DNA from: Butyricimonas synergistica DSM 23225
GTDB taxonomy: Bacteria; Bacteroidota; Bacteroidia; Bacteroidales; Marinifilaceae
Direction of reading: 5' to 3'
Length of the DNA stretch: 64,000 bases
NCBI RefSeq assembly: GCF_000379665.1
Contig: NZ_KB903360.1
Span: forward strand, 746,175-810,174
The notes under the pieces were generated by a model. It was not told the DNA's origin, made no database searches, and saw nothing but the letters and a program-made list of their open reading frames with translations. The position numbers were made by a program, and so were the translations under genes. Of the stretch, positions 35,128-44,263 are shown piece by piece. Within the stretch, counting starts at the first letter, position 1. Every line of letters begins with the position of its first letter.

Positions 35128-35691
35128 TTAGATTGTCATGATATCTTTTTCTTTCTTGGCGAGATATTCCTCGATTTTCTTACCGTATTCGTCAGTCATC
35201 TTTTGAGCCACGGCTTCAGCATCTTTGGACATATCCTCGGGGAGCCCGTCTTTCACCATTTTCTTCACCTGCTCGATCACGTCCCGGCGGGCGTTACGAA
35301 CGCTAACTTTGGCAGTTTCGGCTTCTCCCTTGCTTTGTTTCACGAGGTCACGTCTGCGTTCCTCGGTGAGAGCCGGGATATTGATACGGATCATTTCCCC
35401 GTTATTATCGGGATTAAGTCCGAGGTTAGCATTCATGATTGCTTTCTCAATGGGGGCTATCATGCTTTTTTCCCAAGGTTGAACGGCAATCGTTCTAGGG
35501 TCGGGAGCCGAGATATTGGCGACTTGTGATAACGGGGTAGGACTACCATAATAGTCAACCAGCACGTCTTGTAAGATTTTCGGGTTGGCTCTTCCCGCTC
35601 TGATTTTACTAAGTTCGGATTCCAAGTGATTCAGAGCAGATTCCATTCTCTCTTTTGCCTCGTCGAGATAAAATTGTACTTCCTCGTTCAT
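35128..35691 (-). CDS. frr: Ribosome recycling factor
   Basis: RRF, with EF-G, splits post-termination ribosomes. The 187 residues include AKERMESALNHLESELSKIR, RAGRANPKIL, YYGSPTPLSQVANISAPDPR, RINIPALTEERRRDLVKQ and the C-terminal YGKKIEEYLAKKEKDIM. The length is standard. An exact -7 box (35733-35740) lies upstream on the minus strand. It is convergent with the Nim-like gene and shares its terminator. Confidence 0.98.
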   Translation of the reverse strand: MNEEVQFYLDEAKERMESALNHLESELSKIRAGRANPKILQDVLVDYYGSPTPLSQVANISAPDPRTIAVQPWEKSMIAPIEKAIMNANLGLNPDNNGEMIRINIPALTEERRRDLVKQSKGEAETAKVSVRNARRDVIEQVKKMVKDGLPEDMSKDAEAVAQKMTDEYGKKIEEYLAKKEKDIMTI

Positions 35692-35732
35692 ATAATTTTT
35701 AGTTTGATTTAATATTCACATAACGAACCAAA

Positions 35733-35740
35733 CAAAGGTA
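35733..35740 (-). promoter_or_regulatory. -7 box of frr
   Basis: The minus strand reads TACCTTTG here, an exact TAnnTTTG match 41 bases before the frr ATG. Confidence 0.55.
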
Positions 35741-35757
35741 TAAAAAAATCTGCATTT

Positions 35758-37014
35758 TTACTCTATCCTGCGCCAGGTTTCCTTTACCTGCACGTTTTTC
35801 AAGGTGCCGTTTGCCAATTTCAGATTGGCTTCCCCCGTGAGTACCAGAATCTGGTTATTTGCCTCGAATTGGTATATGGCGGAATACTCTATGATATCTT
35901 TTACTTTCACGTTTTGCGATGATTCGGAAAGCTGTTGCCCTGTTGTGATCCTGTATGTTCCTTTTGTCCCCTCGGAGGTCATGAAAGAGAAGTCATCGTA
36001 ATATTCCTTTTGTATCGGGTGTTTGACTTCAACACCGTTTTCGGATATTTTTTCCCATTTCCCGGCGAGCGGGTTGGCGATAATGGTACGGAACAGTTTA
36101 CCCGGACTGAAGATACATTCCTCGACATATTTACGGAATTTCTTTAGTCCGAGATAGTCCCTGATCTTGATTTCCCGAATTACTTTATTGTCTTGGAAAC
36201 GGGGGGTAATGTTCACGTAATCCTTGATAAAGTTCTCGGTTGGCAGGCTATCAATAAGTTTAATCTGCTCGTCCCATTCTTCCTTGTAATACTTCAAGAT
36301 CATGTTTTTATCTTCTGCCGGAAGAGAGAGGGAAGGCATCACGATGCTCAGCATGATTTCCGCGGATTGTTGTTGCTCTCGGGCGGAGGCTATAATTCCT
36401 TTATAAGCAGCTTTGTCCGAGCCGTAGCGTTTCTTCAGGTAAAGACGATACATCTCGGCAGAAGACGATGCTACGGTATCCGTGCCCTGTTTTAATTTTT
36501 CTTCATTTTCGGAAAGTGCTTTCAAATACCTGTCAAAGGTACGTCTTTCAATAGCAGGGGCTGCACTTTTTAAAGCGAAGTAAACGGGTACGGTGTAATA
36601 TACCCGAACGGGAGTATTATTTTGTCTGCCGGGATACCATTTCGGCATGGAAGTGATGACTTCTTTTGCCTCGTTATCCAGTTCGGGGGATACGCCCCGG
36701 ATGATTTTTACCTCGTTGACCGTTCCGTCTTTCTCGATGATGAAACGAACATATACTTTCCCCTCGATGCCTTTTACTTTTGCTTCTTCCGGGTATTGCA
36801 CGTGACTGTATATCCAGGAATTCAAGTTACCAGGAAAAATCGGCATTTCTTCAACGAACATATATACTTTTTCATTCTCCGTGCTGTCTTTGGCTTGTTC
36901 GGAATGATGTTGCGCGGTACTTGGGGAATTTCCAGCCAAGAGGAAAATGCTCACGAGTAATACCTGTAACTTGGTGACAAGTTGTCGGTTAAGGGTGTAT
37001 AGCTTGAATATCAT
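35758..37014 (-). CDS. Soluble TonB C-terminal-domain protein with a C-terminal extension
   Basis: Residues 1-35 form a signal peptide (LLAGNSPSTAQ). The TonB C-terminal domain is about 50-150: HVQYPEEAKVKGIEGKVYVR, then EKDGTVNEVKIIRGVS, then WYPGRQNNTPVRVYYTVPV. Classical TonB proteins have a membrane anchor, a proline-rich spacer and this domain at the extreme C-terminus. Here the anchor and spacer are replaced by a cleavable signal, and about 265 further residues follow. Their last 100 (GKWEKISENGVEV ... TWRRIE) look like a small beta-barrel of the lipocalin type, with low certainty. So it is unlikely to energise receptors in the usual way. The neighbours are unrelated housekeeping genes. 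Confidence 0.8.
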   Translation of the reverse strand: MIFKLYTLNRQLVTKLQVLLVSIFLLAGNSPSTAQHHSEQAKDSTENEKVYMFVEEMPIFPGNLNSWIYSHVQYPEEAKVKGIEGKVYVRFIIEKDGTVNEVKIIRGVSPELDNEAKEVITSMPKWYPGRQNNTPVRVYYTVPVYFALKSAAPAIERRTFDRYLKALSENEEKLKQGTDTVASSSAEMYRLYLKKRYGSDKAAYKGIIASAREQQQSAEIMLSIVMPSLSLPAEDKNMILKYYKEEWDEQIKLIDSLPTENFIKDYVNITPRFQDNKVIREIKIRDYLGLKKFRKYVEECIFSPGKLFRTIIANPLAGKWEKISENGVEVKHPIQKEYYDDFSFMTSEGTKGTYRITTGQQLSESSQNVKVKDIIEYSAIYQFEANNQILVLTGEANLKLANGTLKNVQVKETWRRIE

Positions 37015-37149
37015 GGTTCGTGTCTTTGTGTGATAGATTTCATTCTTTTATTACAGCTAAATATAGAATGAAATTTTGGTATTTGCAATGAAATGAAGAG
37101 TTTTGTAAATTTTAAAATCTAAAAAGGGTGTTTTTTCGATGAAGCGGAT

Positions 37150-37157
37150 TACTTTTG
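37150..37157 (+). promoter_or_regulatory. -7 box before the U32-family gene
   Basis: TACTTTTG is an exact TAnnTTTG match 18 bases before the ATG at 37176. Confidence 0.6.
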
Positions 37158-37175
37158 TATCATTAAAATAATGAT

Positions 37176-38417
37176 ATGACAAGGAAAGATTTTGAGGTGA
37201 TGGCTCCGGTTGGTTCTTACGAATCGTTGGAGGCAGCGTTACAGGCAGGGGCGGATTCCGTCTACTTTGGTGTCGAGGGATTGAATATGCGTTCCCGCTC
37301 GTCCGCGAATTTCACGTTGGATGATTTACGGAATATCGTGGAGCGTTGTAACGGGAGAGGGGTGAAAACTTATCTCACGGTGAACACGATCATATATAAT
37401 AACGAGTTGGATAAAATGCACCGAATCATCGATTGCGTGAAGGAGGCGGGATTGACCGCAATTATCGCATCGGATATTTCGGCAATTCTTTATGCCCGTT
37501 CTATCGGTGTCGAGGTGCATATCAGCACGCAATGCAATATCACGAATTACGAGGCGGTAAAATTTTATGCACAGTTCGCCGATGTCGTGGTGTTGGCTCG
37601 TGAGTTGGATATGGATCAGGTAATGACTATTCATCGTCAGATCGTGCAGAATGATTTGAGAGGTCCCAAGGGGAAGTTAATCCAGATCGAAATGTTTGCC
37701 CACGGGGCGTTGTGCATGGCTGTTTCCGGGAAATGTTATCTAAGCCTTCACGAGATGAATGCTTCTGCCAACCGGGGAGCTTGTTATCAGATTTGCCGAC
37801 GTTCCTACACCGTGAAAGATACGGAAAGTGATATTGAGCTGGAGGTGGATGGTAAATACATTATGTCCCCGAAAGACTTATGTACGATCGGTTTTATTAA
37901 TAAGATGATTGATGCGGGGGTACGGGTTTTCAAAATAGAGGGGCGTGCCCGTTCTGCCGAATACGTGAAGACGGTTTGCGAGTGTTATAGTGAGGCTTTG
38001 CAGGCATACGTGGATGGGAATTATGGTGCGAAGAAGATCGCCGATTGGAAAGAACGGTTGGCTTCGGTGTTTAATCGGGGCTTTTGGGATGGTTATTATC
38101 TCGGGCAGCGTTTGGGAGAGTGGAGCGAGGTGTATGGTTCAAAGGCTACCAAGAAAAAGGTATGTATCGGTAAAGTCACGAATTATTTCACGAAATTGCA
38201 GGTTGGGGAGTTTAAATTGGAATCGTATGATTTAAAGGTTGGTGACGAGGTTATGATCATAGGTCCGAACACGGGAGTGGTCCAAATGAGTGTCCCGGAA
38301 CTTCGCCTCGAGCAGGATCCCGTGGAACAGGTCGAGAAAGGTGCCGTGTTTTCTATGCCTTGTGAAACAAAATTGCGACGGTCTGATAAGTTGTATAAAT
38401 TGGTAGATAATTTCTAA
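37176..38417 (+). CDS. Peptidase U32-family protein (TrhP/RlhA-like RNA hydroxylation factor)
   Basis: This 413-residue protein has the U32 signature FKIEGRARSAEYVKTVCECY and the N-terminal VMAPVGSYESLEAALQAGAD. A cysteine set likely to bind an iron-sulfur cluster is seen in GALCMAVSGKCYLS and GACYQICRRSY. Members of this family (TrhP, RlhA) hydroxylate tRNA wobble uridine or 23S rRNA; the 'peptidase' label is historical. The single-U32-domain size of about 410 fits TrhP-like proteins better than the longer RlhA, but I cannot tell them apart with certainty. Confidence 0.88.
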   Translation: MTRKDFEVMAPVGSYESLEAALQAGADSVYFGVEGLNMRSRSSANFTLDDLRNIVERCNGRGVKTYLTVNTIIYNNELDKMHRIIDCVKEAGLTAIIASDISAILYARSIGVEVHISTQCNITNYEAVKFYAQFADVVVLARELDMDQVMTIHRQIVQNDLRGPKGKLIQIEMFAHGALCMAVSGKCYLSLHEMNASANRGACYQICRRSYTVKDTESDIELEVDGKYIMSPKDLCTIGFINKMIDAGVRVFKIEGRARSAEYVKTVCECYSEALQAYVDGNYGAKKIADWKERLASVFNRGFWDGYYLGQRLGEWSEVYGSKATKKKVCIGKVTNYFTKLQVGEFKLESYDLKVGDEVMIIGPNTGVVQMSVPELRLEQDPVEQVEKGAVFSMPCETKLRRSDKLYKLVDNF

Positions 38418-38422
38418 TAAAG

Positions 38423-38444
38423 AAGGCTGCAATTTTGCAGCCTT
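38423..38444. terminator. Bidirectional terminator between the U32 gene and the barrel gene
   Basis: A perfect 9-bp stem (AAGGCTGCA at 38423-38431 with TGCAGCCTT at 38436-38444) has a 4-base loop and is followed by TTCTTTTAT. The gene on the minus strand ends at 38455. Confidence 0.88.
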
Positions 38445-38454
38445 TTCTTTTATA

Positions 38455-39279
38455 TCACTTGAATGGATTCAATTTTGGTGGTTTGATATTGAATAAATTG
38501 TAACTCAATACCAGCGTTCCTCTCATGTGCAACATTTTGTAATCAAAATATTGATTGCTGGGTTTAAATATATCTTTGAATCCGCAACTGAATCGCAGAC
38601 CTAACTCAATACGGGGAAATAACTGGCGTTCGTACCCGACGATCATACCCATATCCCAACTGTCTAAGATGTTACTAAAATTAATATGTAAAGGATTACC
38701 TGGATCGATAGAGCCATTGTAGACTTTGTCATCGGTCATCATGTAACCTTTGGTTACAGTATTGCGAAACTTAGCATTAATGATCCATGCCCCGTAAAGA
38801 CCTGCCAAAATACGATCTTTTTGATTTTTGAATGTGTATTTAAAATAAAGAGGGACTTCTAACATCGTGAAATCCATTGACATCTCGGCAGACCCACAGA
38901 AACGGGAAATAACATTGTTTTTATCGTCATGGAATCGTTGATTGTCAATACGTGCATCTGCATCGATCGAAACTTTTTTGTAAGTGACCTCGGCTCCCAA
39001 TGTCCATTTACTTGTTACGGGGAAGGTTAGTTTTGCACCCAACGATGGCGAAAGTTTAGGATAGGGATTAAATACATCCGGTACATTGCTGAACGGGAAT
39101 GGTATAGCCCCGCCGATGTCTGTTCCCAACTGAACTCCAAGAGCAAATCGATATTCTACCTGCTCATCGGAGATTGTATCTGCCGAAGTTGTTTTGGTAG
39201 ACTTTAATTGATTTCTATCTCGGGCAACAGTATTTAAAGTACAAAATAATGGTACAAATAGAAGGTATATTAGTTTCAT
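38455..39279 (-). CDS. Outer membrane beta-barrel protein (PorT-like)
   Basis: This 274-residue exported protein has a signal peptide (LFVPLFCTLNTVARD). The mature part alternates aromatic and small residues as expected for an eight- to ten-stranded barrel (VEYRFALGVQLGTDIGG, KWTLGAEVTYKKVSID, VPLYFKYTFKNQKDRILAGL, RIELGLRFSCGFKDIF, GTLVLSYNLF). It is 12 bases downstream of a PCMD lipoprotein on the same strand. The two are probably co-expressed, a common pairing of a PCMD lipoprotein with a barrel. The function is unknown. Confidence 0.78.
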   Translation of the reverse strand: MKLIYLLFVPLFCTLNTVARDRNQLKSTKTTSADTISDEQVEYRFALGVQLGTDIGGAIPFPFSNVPDVFNPYPKLSPSLGAKLTFPVTSKWTLGAEVTYKKVSIDADARIDNQRFHDDKNNVISRFCGSAEMSMDFTMLEVPLYFKYTFKNQKDRILAGLYGAWIINAKFRNTVTKGYMMTDDKVYNGSIDPGNPLHINFSNILDSWDMGMIVGYERQLFPRIELGLRFSCGFKDIFKPSNQYFDYKMLHMRGTLVLSYNLFNIKPPKLNPFK

Positions 39280-39291
39280 TTTTTTCTCGGG

Positions 39292-40656
39292 TTAAAAGTT
39301 CACAACAACGTTATCAACGGTTAAGGTACTACCTTTAGCTCCAATAAACAGATCTCCTTGCCTACTGGAAGTCATTACGATAGATATATGTGTTGGTTCT
39401 AGATCTTTGTACTTGTTATCATAGATAATTGGGATTGTATGGTTATTCCAATTACGTAAAGCTGTATTGGCTCCGTCAAAAATCATCTCTCCCTTGCCTA
39501 AAACCTTAAGTCCTTCGACGGGATCCCCGTGATATTCGAGGTTTCCGTTACCTTCCCATCGAAGTAATTCAACCCATATACGTCCTTGATCAGTTCCTGC
39601 AAGATCTTTTATCTTATAAGAATTTTGTCCTACTTTTTCTGATTGTTGGAATTTTACTCCCGCTTCATATTTGGCATCAATAGAAATAGATTTTGGACGC
39701 ATGATGAATGGTATCCCGAAATAGGTCATTAACGGGGGATTGCTCAAAGCGGAAATGTTCATTTTGAAGTATCCCGTGAATATTGTTCCGGCTGTTATTA
39801 ACTCTCCGATACCCAAGCCACTTAAGTTTTGAATACCTGTTTGAAGTTGAGCTGCATACCCGTTTTGATAAGGAACCGGAGTGGTACCTTGTACAAAAGA
39901 ATTGTTAGCTGTTGCCCATCCTAGTCCTATGCCGGGAGTCGGGTCTATGTTTATTTTGGAAGTACCGACATTAATCCACGATTCGAAATTAGAATTTTCA
40001 ATTGTCGGAACAACTTGTATATTCCAAACCCGTTCATCTTGATTGTCTTCTGCAATCAACGTGATTTGTTTTTTGTCATTGGGACCCGAGAATATGAAAG
40101 GAGATTCTGCTGAACCGATTTTTACTTTCCCGTTACGAGTTATTTCGGCTTCAATCGTAACCGGCCAATCAAAATCAACTTTGAAATTAATACGGATATT
40201 GTTATCATGTATAGTTACTCCCACTTCCTCTTCCGTATAATTCGTGATATGGAAATTTGTAATATCAGCGTTGTTTTTGTCTTTTAATATAATTTGCCCT
40301 AAATGAGGAACCCCGCTTTCCGAAATGAGATAGAAGGTTTGAGGAGTGTATACATCATTGAATGTAATCTCTTTAAGGTTTAAAGGAGTTTCATCCACGC
40401 TAATGACATCATCTGTCGTGGACGAAAATTTCATATTTGCTTTTATCGTAAGCGGGAACAATTTCCTGCCATAATCCAAGGGAATCGTCACCACGTTATT
40501 ATTAATTGTAATGCCTTCTTTGTCTAATATAACGCCTTCCGTCTGGTCTATTATTGTAAAAGAGGCAATTCTAGCATCATCACTTAACTTGCTTACTTTC
40601 TCGCAAGAACTCAATATTCCTAGTGCTAGTAAAAGAATCCCGTAATATTTTCTCAT
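39292..40656 (-). CDS. PCMD-domain lipoprotein
   Basis: This 454-residue lipoprotein has the lipobox LGILSSC (Cys18). Residues about 25-215 form Ig-like beta modules (DARIASFTIIDQTEGV, DDVISVDETPLNLKEI). Residues about 220-454 match the 'putative carbohydrate metabolism domain' (NSNFESWINVGTSKINIDP, GWATANNSFVQGT, RPKSISIDAKYEAG, RIWVELLRWEGN, HISIVMTSSRQGDLFIGAKG). In Bacteroidota such proteins are surface-exposed and may bind carbohydrates. The barrel gene follows. Enzymatic activity is not established for the family. Confidence 0.85.
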   Translation of the reverse strand: MRKYYGILLLALGILSSCEKVSKLSDDARIASFTIIDQTEGVILDKEGITINNNVVTIPLDYGRKLFPLTIKANMKFSSTTDDVISVDETPLNLKEITFNDVYTPQTFYLISESGVPHLGQIILKDKNNADITNFHITNYTEEEVGVTIHDNNIRINFKVDFDWPVTIEAEITRNGKVKIGSAESPFIFSGPNDKKQITLIAEDNQDERVWNIQVVPTIENSNFESWINVGTSKINIDPTPGIGLGWATANNSFVQGTTPVPYQNGYAAQLQTGIQNLSGLGIGELITAGTIFTGYFKMNISALSNPPLMTYFGIPFIMRPKSISIDAKYEAGVKFQQSEKVGQNSYKIKDLAGTDQGRIWVELLRWEGNGNLEYHGDPVEGLKVLGKGEMIFDGANTALRNWNNHTIPIIYDNKYKDLEPTHISIVMTSSRQGDLFIGAKGSTLTVDNVVVNF

Positions 40657-40769
40657 ACATATTAAATTTTCGTAATACTCAGCAATTTCTATGCCATCTG
40701 TCTAAATACGAAACCGAAGTCAATAAGGTTATTTGAGGAGTAATTTTAACACCTCAAAAGATTTTTCTG

Positions 40770-43244
40770 TCACTCTTTTTTCTTTATGTAACGCGTGATA
40801 TAGAATACAATCCCACTTAGTAAAGCCAATAAAAGAAGACTTGAACTAATGGCAGAAACTCGGGCTCCCAGGTAATAAGATTCCGGTTTGAACTCGAACG
40901 TGATCGTGTGTTCTCCCGCGGGAACAATCATGGCTCGTAAGATATAATCGGCCCTAAGGAGATCTGTTTTATTGCCGTCGACATAAACATTCCAGCCTTT
41001 GGGGTAATATACCTCACTGAACACGGCTAGTTGTTCGTTTGCTGCCGAAGTCTTGTATTCCAATTTGTTTGGGGCGTACGAGGTCAATTGAATCGTGGCA
41101 TTCTCGTCGAAGTTGAAACCTTTATCCTGAATGACAGATTCAAAATCTTTACTGATAACGGCAGTTTCTTTCGGGTCTATTTGTTTCAAACCGAGTAATT
41201 CTTCGTCTGGTGTTTCCACGAATTCATAATCCTTGACGAACCAGGCATTCCCGTAGGCATATTTATTATTGACAGGAGCGGCATTAGCTTGAACGATAAG
41301 ATATTTCGTGTTCAGCATATTCAACACCTTTTGCTTGGAAAGACTTTCTTCCAAGGCTGAAAGGGTCGGGGTACTTTCCAGTGTTTGCCCGATGCTTTGC
41401 ATCTCGGGATAGATGAAATATTCGATGATATCCTGGTAACGTTGCAATTTGGCAGCACTATATCCCCCGATGGTTTTGTGGTGATAGCTGGTGTGCGAAT
41501 CATTAAACGTGTTTACCGCTAAATCCAGTACCCGGTAATTCGGGTCTTTGTCGGCAAGAATCGCTTTGTCTACCGGGCGAGGCTGATATTGATTATTGAA
41601 TTCCCGTTTTTGCACGAAATGGTCGTTATTGAGGTAACGTTTATCCACCGTCCACATATCGGTAAGAATCAATAAGCCCATGGCAATTGCCACGTGAGTA
41701 CTTTTGATTTTCTGTATCACCCATGCCCAGATAGCGACACCTGCCAACAGGATGAATACCAAAGAACGGAAAGCATCGGAACGAAGCAGGGATTCCCGGT
41801 CTTGGGGTAAATATTGTCGTATCCAGTCCGGGTATTGACTATCCGCGGGAGAGATGAAACTACCGGCTAATCCGGGTAATATGGCGAATAAAGCGCAGAT
41901 ACCTCCCGTGATTCCGATAGAAATTTTCAATCCTTTGATCAGAGTTTTCTTCTCGAATTCCCCGTTAAGAATCTTGTTCAACGTGTATATACCCAGCAGA
42001 GGAATTGTCAATTGCAGGACTACGAGCATCATGGACGGCACGCGGAATTTGTTGTATAGCGGGATATAGTCATAGAAGAAACTCGACAGGAACATGAAAT
42101 TCCGTCCCCATCCCAAAAACAAAGCCAGCAAAGAAACCCCCACGATCCACCATTTCATGGGTCCCTTGATTAATACAAGTCCCAACACGAAAAGGAAAAT
42201 TGCGATAGCTCCCATGTACATCGGTCCGGCGGTAAATGCCTGATTACCCCAGTACAGAGGCAATTGTTTGACAATTTGGTCGCTATTGGAAGCTCCTTGG
42301 CTTTTCAAAAATTTATAAGTTTCCGATTCCTTGCTTAATGCTCCCGCCGAAGCTCCGCCCTTGAAGTTCGGTATCAATAGGTTAAGCGTTTCGTCGATCC
42401 CGTAACTCCAAGCCGTGGCGTATTCCTTATTCAGCCCGCCTTTGCTTTGGTTCGTCTGATTCAAGGTCAATTCAGATCCTCCCCGCATGGTGTATTTCCC
42501 GTACTCCCACGTGGGCCACAGGTGATTCACGTTCGTCGCACCTGCCAGAATGACAGCGACAACAAGTAATGTTGCTGTCTTGAAAAAAGCAGGCAATGTT
42601 TTTTCCTTTACAGCCTTGTACAATTGTGCAATCCCGTAGAACAGAATGATAAAAGCCAGATAATACGTGATCTGCGGGTGATTTGCCATAATCTCAAAGG
42701 CAAGCGTTATCCCGAAGAATACCGCACCCAGTAATCTATTCTTTCGGAAGGCATAGACCACGGAAGCCAAAACCATGGGCATTATGGCTATTGCTACCAT
42801 TTTCGCGTTATGCCCCACTTGGAGTATCTGGAAATTGTATGAGCAGAAGCCAAAAGCGAGAGCCCCCACTACGGATAACCATGGGTTTACCCCGAAAGCC
42901 AATAGTAACAGGTAAAAACTAACAAGTCCTAGGATCAAATAACTTGCAGGACGAGGGCCCACGAAAATACTGTCATATAGGTTTTTTAAATAATTCCCTT
43001 TATACTCGGTCGAGATCATAGTGGTTGGCATACCACTGAACATGGAGTTTGTCCACAGAGGTTCTTCTCCTGTTTGTTCCCGGAATTGGATAATTTCATT
43101 AGCCGCTCCCCGCCATGAGGAAATATCCGATTGCATGACGATTTTCCCCTCGAATAAAGCCGGGAAATAAGCGTAGGCAATGACGATAAATAGGATAAAA
43201 GCTACAAGATAAGGATAGAACGATTTGAGCTTCGGCATCTTCAT
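40770..43244 (-). CDS. YfhO-family multi-pass membrane protein
   Basis: This is a very hydrophobic protein of about 824 residues with some dozen membrane helices and a C-terminal periplasmic part, a GT-C-like fold. Family marks are IVMQSDISSWRGAANEI, WTNSMFSGMPTTMIS, the C-terminal VYYPKGWNVYVDGNKTDLLR and VPAGEHTITFEFKPESYYLG. YfhO is needed for glycosylating lipoteichoic acid in Gram-positive bacteria; its role in Bacteroidota is not established. I chose the ATG at 43244 because an exact -7 box sits 32 bases upstream; the open frame to 43385 would start upstream of that promoter. Confidence 0.9.
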   Translation of the reverse strand: MKMPKLKSFYPYLVAFILFIVIAYAYFPALFEGKIVMQSDISSWRGAANEIIQFREQTGEEPLWTNSMFSGMPTTMISTEYKGNYLKNLYDSIFVGPRPASYLILGLVSFYLLLLAFGVNPWLSVVGALAFGFCSYNFQILQVGHNAKMVAIAIMPMVLASVVYAFRKNRLLGAVFFGITLAFEIMANHPQITYYLAFIILFYGIAQLYKAVKEKTLPAFFKTATLLVVAVILAGATNVNHLWPTWEYGKYTMRGGSELTLNQTNQSKGGLNKEYATAWSYGIDETLNLLIPNFKGGASAGALSKESETYKFLKSQGASNSDQIVKQLPLYWGNQAFTAGPMYMGAIAIFLFVLGLVLIKGPMKWWIVGVSLLALFLGWGRNFMFLSSFFYDYIPLYNKFRVPSMMLVVLQLTIPLLGIYTLNKILNGEFEKKTLIKGLKISIGITGGICALFAILPGLAGSFISPADSQYPDWIRQYLPQDRESLLRSDAFRSLVFILLAGVAIWAWVIQKIKSTHVAIAMGLLILTDMWTVDKRYLNNDHFVQKREFNNQYQPRPVDKAILADKDPNYRVLDLAVNTFNDSHTSYHHKTIGGYSAAKLQRYQDIIEYFIYPEMQSIGQTLESTPTLSALEESLSKQKVLNMLNTKYLIVQANAAPVNNKYAYGNAWFVKDYEFVETPDEELLGLKQIDPKETAVISKDFESVIQDKGFNFDENATIQLTSYAPNKLEYKTSAANEQLAVFSEVYYPKGWNVYVDGNKTDLLRADYILRAMIVPAGEHTITFEFKPESYYLGARVSAISSSLLLLALLSGIVFYITRYIKKKE

Positions 43245-43275
43245 GTTTTTGTATTTTAGTGTATTCGATTTTCCG

Positions 43276-43283
43276 CAAAAGTA
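43276..43283 (-). promoter_or_regulatory. -7 box before the YfhO gene
   Basis: The minus strand reads TACTTTTG, an exact TAnnTTTG match. It places the transcription start about 25 bases before the ATG at 43244. Confidence 0.6.
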
Positions 43284-43371
43284 AAAAATATAATTATCAA
43301 AATGGAGGAATGTATTTAAAAATTGTGGGGAATAACTAAGTCTGAATGTTATCAGCAATAATAAAAAAGAG

Positions 43372-43379
43372 TATCTTTG
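43372..43379 (+). promoter_or_regulatory. -7 box of the plus-strand polysaccharide genes
   Basis: TATCTTTG is an exact TAnnTTTG match 29 bases before the glycosyltransferase ATG at 43409. Confidence 0.6.
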
Positions 43380-43408
43380 CCTCAAATCCTAAACGATGAT
43401 TAATAATA

Positions 43409-44260
43409 ATGGAATTTCAACATTTTGTAATTACGCAATTTAATTTGAAATACTTTCCGCAAGTGACCTATGATTATGATCGTTGGCTCGCGTGGACTAT
43501 CAATCGTGTAGGTTTTTTCAAGCAATATTGTTTTCCTTCCATGGTGGGGCAGAGTACGAATCATTTCACGTGGTTACTTTATCTTGATATCGATACTCCC
43601 CAATCGGTAAGAGATATGTTACCCGATGTAACGCGCTATCCGCATATTCATTATATTTATATTGATGGATATCCTCAATTTGATGAGCGTTACGTGAAGG
43701 ATGTGCAAGAAATGTGTCCCCCGGGGACAGAATGGGTGGTAACCTCTCGTTTGGATAACGATGATAGTATGCATCAAGATGCTATTCGTACAATACAGGA
43801 ACATGTAAAATTGCGGGATGAATTTATGGTATCGCTTTGTTCTGGTTACGTGTATGATCATAATACAAAACATTTGTCTCATTATTATTATCCGGATTGC
43901 CCGTTTATCAGTTTAGTCGAAAATATAGGTCAGAAAAAAAATATCAAGGGGATTTTTTATCGATTGCACAGAGAATGGTCTTGTTTGCGTTTCCATTTAT
44001 TTAAAGCTTTAAGAGAAAAATCCGAAAGCGTGGTTTTTGTTCACGGTCAGGTGTTATGGATGCAAGTTTTTCACGAGGGTAATGTGAGTAATAGTTTTTA
44101 TCGGGGAGTTCCCGTGTTAGGTAAACGTGATTTGACGCCTTTCGGTTTATCGTTGGAGAGTATACCTTTGGGTATTGGTAGTTTTAGGCATTACCGTAAT
44201 TATGTATTTTGGAAAACATATTTCAGGGTACTCTTTTATCGTTTGCTAAAAAAGTCATAG
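43409..44260 (+). CDS. Glycosyltransferase, putative rhamnosyltransferase family
   Basis: This 283-residue cytoplasmic glycosyltransferase has the 'putative rhamnosyl transferase' family marks: FVITQFNLKYFPQVTYDYDR, WTINRVGFFKQYCFPSMVGQ, and the DxD-like acidic site TSRLDNDDSMHQD. The C-terminal SFRHYRNYVFWKTYFRVLF is basic and aromatic, possibly membrane-associating. It starts the plus-strand half of the polysaccharide locus and is followed 3 bases later by the flippase. The acceptor and donor sugars are unknown. Confidence 0.82.
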   Translation: MEFQHFVITQFNLKYFPQVTYDYDRWLAWTINRVGFFKQYCFPSMVGQSTNHFTWLLYLDIDTPQSVRDMLPDVTRYPHIHYIYIDGYPQFDERYVKDVQEMCPPGTEWVVTSRLDNDDSMHQDAIRTIQEHVKLRDEFMVSLCSGYVYDHNTKHLSHYYYPDCPFISLVENIGQKKNIKGIFYRLHREWSCLRFHLFKALREKSESVVFVHGQVLWMQVFHEGNVSNSFYRGVPVLGKRDLTPFGLSLESIPLGIGSFRHYRNYVFWKTYFRVLFYRLLKKS

Positions 44261-44263
44261 AAA

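Noticed and set aside
43245-43385. Upstream extension of the YfhO gene
   Set aside because: An exact -7 box at 43276-43283 lies inside the extension, so translation is expected from the ATG at 43244.
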